This document shows, in pieces, positions 58,613 to 64,000 of a DNA stretch of 64,000 bases. A program made the translations under genes and the position numbers. How positions within the stretch are numbered: position 1 is the stretch's first letter; the number at the start of each line of letters is the position of its first letter. Below the pieces are notes generated by a model. It saw only the letters and a program-made list of their open reading frames with translations, ran no database searches and was not told where the DNA came from. Location: NCBI RefSeq assembly GCF_963678635.1, contig NC_087068.1, positions 42,681,649-42,745,648 on the forward strand, given 5' to 3'. This DNA comes from Symsagittifera roscoffensis. Its lineage: Eukaryota > Xenacoelomorpha > Acoela > Convolutidae.

Positions 58613-60907
58613 GCCCAGCTATCTCAGCGTTACGTAAGCTACCATATTTGAGTAGACACAAGATTACCGAAACAATTGAGACCAGTTCGCTCACGATAAT
58701 TTTCAACAGATGCGAAGCGGAGCTTCGTACAACTTGCGATACATCACAAACATTAAAAAAAAACTTAGATGTTAAAAAACTAGGTAAACGAAAATTTTCC
58801 TGTCTCGATAAAAAACCAACTAGGGCCCAGCTACAGCTAGGGGTACGTGTTTGATATTGAATGAATTTGCTCTACTGATGCGGCACAAAAAAGTGTTTGC
58901 AAAATTTGTACTTTGCCTAAAACCTCTGTTGTTTCTCTACTAAAGAAAAAGAGAGGTAAAAAAATTTTGAGATAATCAATTTTCCCAAGAAGATGACATT
59001 TATTGTAAAAAACTGAAGAGACTCCACTTCTGCAGGATCAATAATCGCAACCAGTTGAATTGCACTTAGCAATTCAGATTTGATAGACTAAATTTTTAAA
59101 ATTATGGTCGCTCAAGCAGAAAAGATTCCAAAAACCGGGTTTCGCGATTGAACACAACCTGAGGATTGCCGGGTAGTTTCGCGTGAAAACAATAAATTTG
59201 CAAACAACTGTCAAAACTTTTTTTTTCTTAAACTGGGCATAGCCAATTATAAAAGTGAACTTTCAACAACCTGTTCAGTCGATTCAACTTTTATAAATTT
59301 TTACTTTTCCGAGGGCCAAAACATTACTTGTCAAAAAATGTGGGCGTAGTCGCAGAAGCAAATGAGCTTTCCACAACCCCTTCTGAGAATTCAACCCAAA
59401 ATATCAGATATGGCAGGGTAGTTTGACATTTAAAATCTGACATTTCCGAGGGCGAAATTTTTGGTGTAAAACTTCTGTGGGTGTTCGCTAATGAAGAGGC
59501 GTTTCCCACTACCCATTATCTCCATTGAACCCACAAAATCAGCTTTGAGTTTAGTTTTCGAGAAAAGTCGAAAAGCTTCACAAAACGGTCAAAAACCAAA
59601 AACTTGACTAACCCGAGGCCATAACCAAATATTTTAAAAACTGGGAATAGCCACTTATGCAGGAGAGCCTTTCAAAACAGTTATGCTCATTAGAATCATA
59701 TACTCATATTTGAGAGGGCTTGAGTTCGAGAAAACGAAAAGAAAATCAAAATATGTGTCAAATAACCTTGAATGAAATTAAGTAATTTCGCCGAAAAAAA
59801 AGAGCAGGACAACCGAAATATTTAGTAAATCACATCATCACTAGACAATTTTACACAGAGGCAAAGCGATACACTTAATAAATTGCATTACAAGATATTG
59901 AATAGAAAGAAGGAAGTCCATATTCTAGTAGTTAAAAGTTAAGAAGAAAAAATAACTTCAGAGTCGAAAACTCATCTAAAAAAAATTAATACCCTCGTTA
60001 AGCCGAAAACGAAACTGTTGACATAAAATCATTTTAGAATTTTTCAAGAAAAAGCATTTACGACCCATCGCTGCTGAAACAAGCAAAATCATTCAAAATA
60101 ATTCGTTCTTAAATCTGCGCAACATAAGCTGACTTGCGATTGTTTTTTTTTTAAATACTTCAAAAAGATGAAGCTGAAAAAATAACTAGAAAAAACTCCA
60201 TCTAGAAAAAAAAAATTGCATACCTTTCTCTCGGAGGATGTTCATAAACAGTCTTAATAAGCATCGAGAATCCACGACCGAGCGCCAATTAAGGTGAAAA
60301 AAAATTGGGCGGAACCTCGTTTAGCCGGAAACGAAACTGTCGACATGAAAAAACTTCAAGCTAAAAGATGAAAACTTTAACGACCTATTTCTCCTGAAAC
60401 AGACAAAAGTATTTTTTTTGAAAAAATCACCAGTGAAACTACGTAACATAAATTGACTAAGCTTATATATCATTAGCTGAATCCCTTTACTGAAAAAAAA
60501 TTATTAAGTTTTTTAAAATCAGAAGTGGTAATTTAACAAACTACAAAGCAAATTTCAAGTACAGTAAAATCAGCTTGAATCAAAAACCAAAAAAAACCAG
60601 CTTTGAAAAAGAACCCTTTGATAAAAATACCAGACAATACGAATTGCATTTGAAAAAAAACTCGGACAACAGCCGACGACAGAAATTAGGACAAAACCAC
60701 AAATCCGAAAAAATCAATTTTTTCAAATAACTATATTTAAAAATACTAACTAAAACCACACATGAACTGAAAATAAGTTTTATTTGAAATCTCTAGAAAT
60801 TGAGCTTGTCAGCCTATGAGCATGTAAAAACTGAGCATTTCGACATAATTTGAAAGTTGTTTACGGGAAGAATCTGGTTCCCGATTACAAGCCACTTGCT
60901 CTCGCAA
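58613..60907. other. intergenic, no gene recognised
   Basis: Includes a short GAAGC hairpin repeat (58708-58745) and loosely repeated phrases such as TTTCGAGAAAA and GAGGGCNNAAA between 59.1 and 59.8 kb, but no gene. Confidence 0.35.
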
Positions 60908-61324
60908 GTGAATTAAATAATGATGATTAACTAGTGCCAACGAAACTTTTTAAACTAAGAAGCAAAATAACTAGAAGCCTAAAAATAAAAACAAAATAAT
61001 GATCGGGAAAAAGTAAAGCACACTGTAGGAATGGAACATCTGTCTTCTGCATACCAGATTTCTATTCTCAAACCAGTAATCAACTGCCGCTACCATTAAA
61101 ACAACAAAATTGCCACGTGAATTAAATAATGATGATTAACTAGTGCAAACGAGACTTAAAAAAAAAGCAAAAAAATAGAGAAAACCTAGAAATAAAAACA
61201 AATTAATGATCGGGAAAAAGTAAAGCACACTGTAGGAATGGAACATCTGTCTTCTGCATACCAGATTTCTATTCTCAAACCGGTAATAAACTGCCGCTAT
61301 CATTTAAGAAAACAAAATTGCCAC
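60908..61324 (+). repeat. 209-bp tandem duplication
   Basis: Copy 1 at 60908-61116 and copy 2 at 61117-61324, both starting GTGAATTAAATAATGATGAT and containing ATGATCGGGAAAAAGTAAAG and TCTTCTGCATACCAG. Only a few differences; no coding capacity. Confidence 0.9.
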
Positions 61325-61794
61325 GAGATCCAAGATGAATCGCAGTGGTAACATTTCCTACAAGAAACACGTATACAAGATTTCATTCAATAGCTTACAA
61401 ACGCTCAATTTAAACCATCTATCATGTATATCAAATAAAAATGAAAATTTTTCCACCAAAAAGTTATCGCACCGGTCAAATTAGCATTGGAGGCAAATAA
61501 ACCAAATTTCTGACCATTCATTGAAAAAAAATATTATTTTACAAACCAAAGTCCCTTTCTTTGTGAATGTTGTGATGAAAGAACTAATCAAACTGCAGAT
61601 AGATTGTGAAATAGGCATAGTAAACAACAGTCAACTTGAAAAAAAAATACAAATAGCAATCAAATAAAAAAAGAAAAAAATTCTTTTACAGAACAGTTCT
61701 TTTTTAGGAAAACTTTTTATTGCGATAGAAGCTTAAATGTAGCTTTCAAAACTAGTTTTTCAGGAACACAATTAAGTTGTTTACTACTTTCTGG

Positions 61795-62160
61795 CTTCAC
61801 TTGCTCAAAATTAGACTAACAATAACCAACGCGTTTTCCTTGACACCGAATTTTTTGAAAATTTTTCAACGTATTTCGAACCACAGCAGCAATGGCTTGA
61901 ATAGTATATATCACTCGAACCACTCCGATGATTAGTTGCTATATCTAATTGTGGTTGAAAAACAAATTAAGCCTGCTCGTTCACTTCATTCACTCGAAAT
62001 TAGATTTAAATACAAAAACTTTAATCGGTTTATCTCGAAGAATTTTTTGAACATTTCCAAATGTCTTTCAAATCACGATTGAAAGGGCTTTACGATGATA
62101 TAGTATTGAACCCATTCCAATCATTGTTTCTGAAACTTGATTCTAGGTGGCAAACCTTAA
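61795..62160 (+). repeat. dispersed repeat family B, longest copy
   Basis: Two successive related units (from about 61810 and about 61990), each with CTCRAAATTAGA, TTTTTTGAA..TTTC, and an AATGGCTTGAATAGTATATATCACTC or GGGCTTTACGATGATATAG block. Confidence 0.5.
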
Positions 62161-62599
62161 CGAAAAAACTAAAAAACGCGAAGATAAAGTTCCTCACATT
62201 TTTCTAGGTTCGAAAAATCGAATTAAAAACTGAGTAAACGGTATCTCTGCGGGTAGATAAAGAACTCGTACCACCCTTATTAACAGTTCCCAAAATATGC
62301 AGGTTTGATAATAAGACATACAAAATAGGCTTGACATTATTTTTGAATTAATTATCAATTGAATCAGCGTCTTAAAAACAATTTAGACGAAAAATTTATG
62401 ACAAACAAATGGTTCTAAATGTTTAAAAGAATAAGGAAACTGAAAAAAGAATCACAACGACTTTTTCAACTATCGAAATTCGAAGAATTAGTAATAATTT
62501 ATTAAATTGTTAGGAATTAGAATTGATTCGAGAAAATTGTTTTCGAATTCTTAATAATTTTTTTGTCCCATTTAGAGAAATAAATTGATAGGTAAATTT

Positions 62600-63480
62600 T
62601 TATAATGCTAGAAATTCACAACATTGAAGTCCATTTCCGAAACAAGAAATCATTTACGTTTTTCGTGACCACGATATTTAAACTCTTCCATAACGGAGCT
62701 GGCCTTCTTTAAATCAACTGAAGTAAAAAGACCGACAGCGTCAGACGAAGTGAAATTTTTATATTTGGATTTGCTTTAAAAGAATAGCACCCCAAACAAG
62801 AAAAAAATCGTGAGCATCGTCAATTGTTGAAACAACGCACAAAAACGGAATTAAATAGTTTTTTTTTGTTCCGCCGATAGTCTTACAAAAATTTAACGAA
62901 ATATCATGAAAATAAGTATCGCCCACTGCTGTGGAAGTAGCAAAACATTTTCCGAACACTGTGAAATAAAATGATTGGAAATTCTTGAACATAGCTAATC
63001 GAAGATTGGAAAAGAGCAATAAACGCAAGTAAAAATTAAAAAACCACTGACTTTCTTGAAAAAAATCTCAACTTTCGAATTTCAAAAAAATAGATGCCCT
63101 TTAAGCTCTTTAAATTTCTAGAACAATTTATGACGAGAACAATTTTGATAACATGAACCCAACTAGAGAAAACTGCATCAATAGTTAAAGATTTTATTCC
63201 GCTGGAAATCTAAAAATTAAATTCTACCTTCGAAACTAGAAATCGTTCACGTTTTTTCACGCCATTTCCACGTTCGTATTTGAGAGTGCTATTTACGTCA
63301 CTTTCAGCAGATGCATTGCAATTTAAGTCAAAAAGTGGATATATACCTAAATGCATTCATATATGCATCGATATGTATGAATGCACATCTGTAGTAATTA
63401 GAGACCTTTAGGACTTTTCCTAAATAAAAAACAAAAAAAAATCAGGAAGACCTATATAAGAGTCTTCACTACGTTCATTA
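62600..63480 (+). repeat. dispersed repeat family A, longest copy
   Basis: Collinear with 28.75-29.22 kb over AAGCTCTTTAAATTTC, AACAATTTATGA, GACCTATATAAGAGTCTTCA, CTACGTTCATTA, and with 27.6-27.75 kb over GAGAAAACTG, CGTTCACGTTTTTTCACGCC. No reading frame of note. A small ATATGCATCGATATGTATGAATGCA palindrome-rich patch lies at about 63355-63385. Confidence 0.55.
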
Positions 63481-64000
63481 CCCTTAAAAAGGGAAAAACT
63501 CGATTGAGCTTAGTGTAAAAACTGAATTAAAACTACATTTGGCTCAAATTCAGTGTCGTCAAGTTGGTCTACAAATCAAAGAAATGCATTTTTTCTCGAA
63601 TCAGAGAATTCTACGAAAAGATCCAGATACCTATATGGACTCAGTTTAACAATGCAAAAAAGGGGAACCAAAAAATAATGCAATAAATGGAAACCAAGTC
63701 GAAGGGTGACAGAGCTTTTCAAGTAGTAACTGGTTATGCTCACCCAGCAGTATAAAAAATTATTCCGCAAATAAGGAAAGAGCAAAGTCTAAACAAAAAT
63801 AGCCCGATTCGGTTCAAACCCGGCGAAAACCCCAATAAATGTCCTAAATATGAACAATTACAACAATAGATATATCGGAAACTATCAAACAAATTATCTA
63901 TTTTTACAGCTGGAATTCGTTCATTTAATTTTAATCTGTCAAGACTATTCATATGAAGTTTTTTTGACAGCTGTCTTTTGTCAAGGCACCATTTTGCTCT
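63481..64000. other. no gene recognised
   Basis: AT-rich to the window edge. A B-box-like GGTTCAAACC lies at about 63811-63820 without a convincing A box. Confidence 0.35.

Overview
The window is AT-rich nuclear DNA of an invertebrate animal. Genes are split by GT-AG introns. RasGRP (an animal-specific Ras exchange factor), NFX1 and DCAF13 can be recognised exon by exon. The intergenic and intronic DNA is packed with decayed transposons: Ty3/gypsy-type LTR elements, a Helentron, palindromic MITEs, tRNA-derived SINE-like units and several unnamed dispersed repeats. I cannot name the species. All three complete genes have a splice-acceptor-like YTTTCAG or RTTTCAG only 8-15 bases before the ATG. 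This hints at a lineage with spliced-leader trans-splicing (tunicates, flatworms, rotifers and others), but it is an inference.

Layout: (1) 392-17557, plus strand, is the 3' end of a RasGRP gene: half of the C1 domain, a Ser/Thr-rich linker and a C-terminal coiled coil. Its 15.9-kb intron holds at least three minus-strand pieces of one Ty3/gypsy-like family, with a shared tRNA-type primer binding site. (2) 17.8-23.2 kb is the convergent intergenic region with MITEs and tRNA-like units. (3) 40277-23266, minus strand, is a complete NFX1/shuttle-craft orthologue: a split RING, nine NF-X1 zinc fingers, an R3H domain and a Q/N-rich tail, in about 17 exons. Its introns carry repeats, including two long perfect or near-perfect hairpins. 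(4) 40.7-47.3 kb, plus strand, is a decayed Helentron: a repeat-coding N-terminus, CxxC fingers, HUH/Y2 Rep, PIF1-like helicase and a C-terminal APE-type endonuclease. (5) 50299-49238, minus strand, is a two-exon gene for a 260-residue papain-like (LRAT/PPPDE-type) protein with a glycine-rich tail; I know no named orthologue. (6) 56511-54461, minus strand, is DCAF13/SOF1, with one likely GC-AG intron. (7) 56.6-64 kb holds no recognisable gene, only repeats, including a 310-bp palindromic element.

The genes do not form a pathway: Ras signalling, RNA/DNA-binding E3 ligase, ribosome biogenesis and an uncharacterised cysteine hydrolase are simply neighbours. The strongest leads are the RING of NFX1 split by an insertion of over 100 residues, the start-proximal acceptor sites, the new papain-like gene, and the Helentron whose N-terminal 45-bp coding minisatellite has been duplicated in a 744-bp block.
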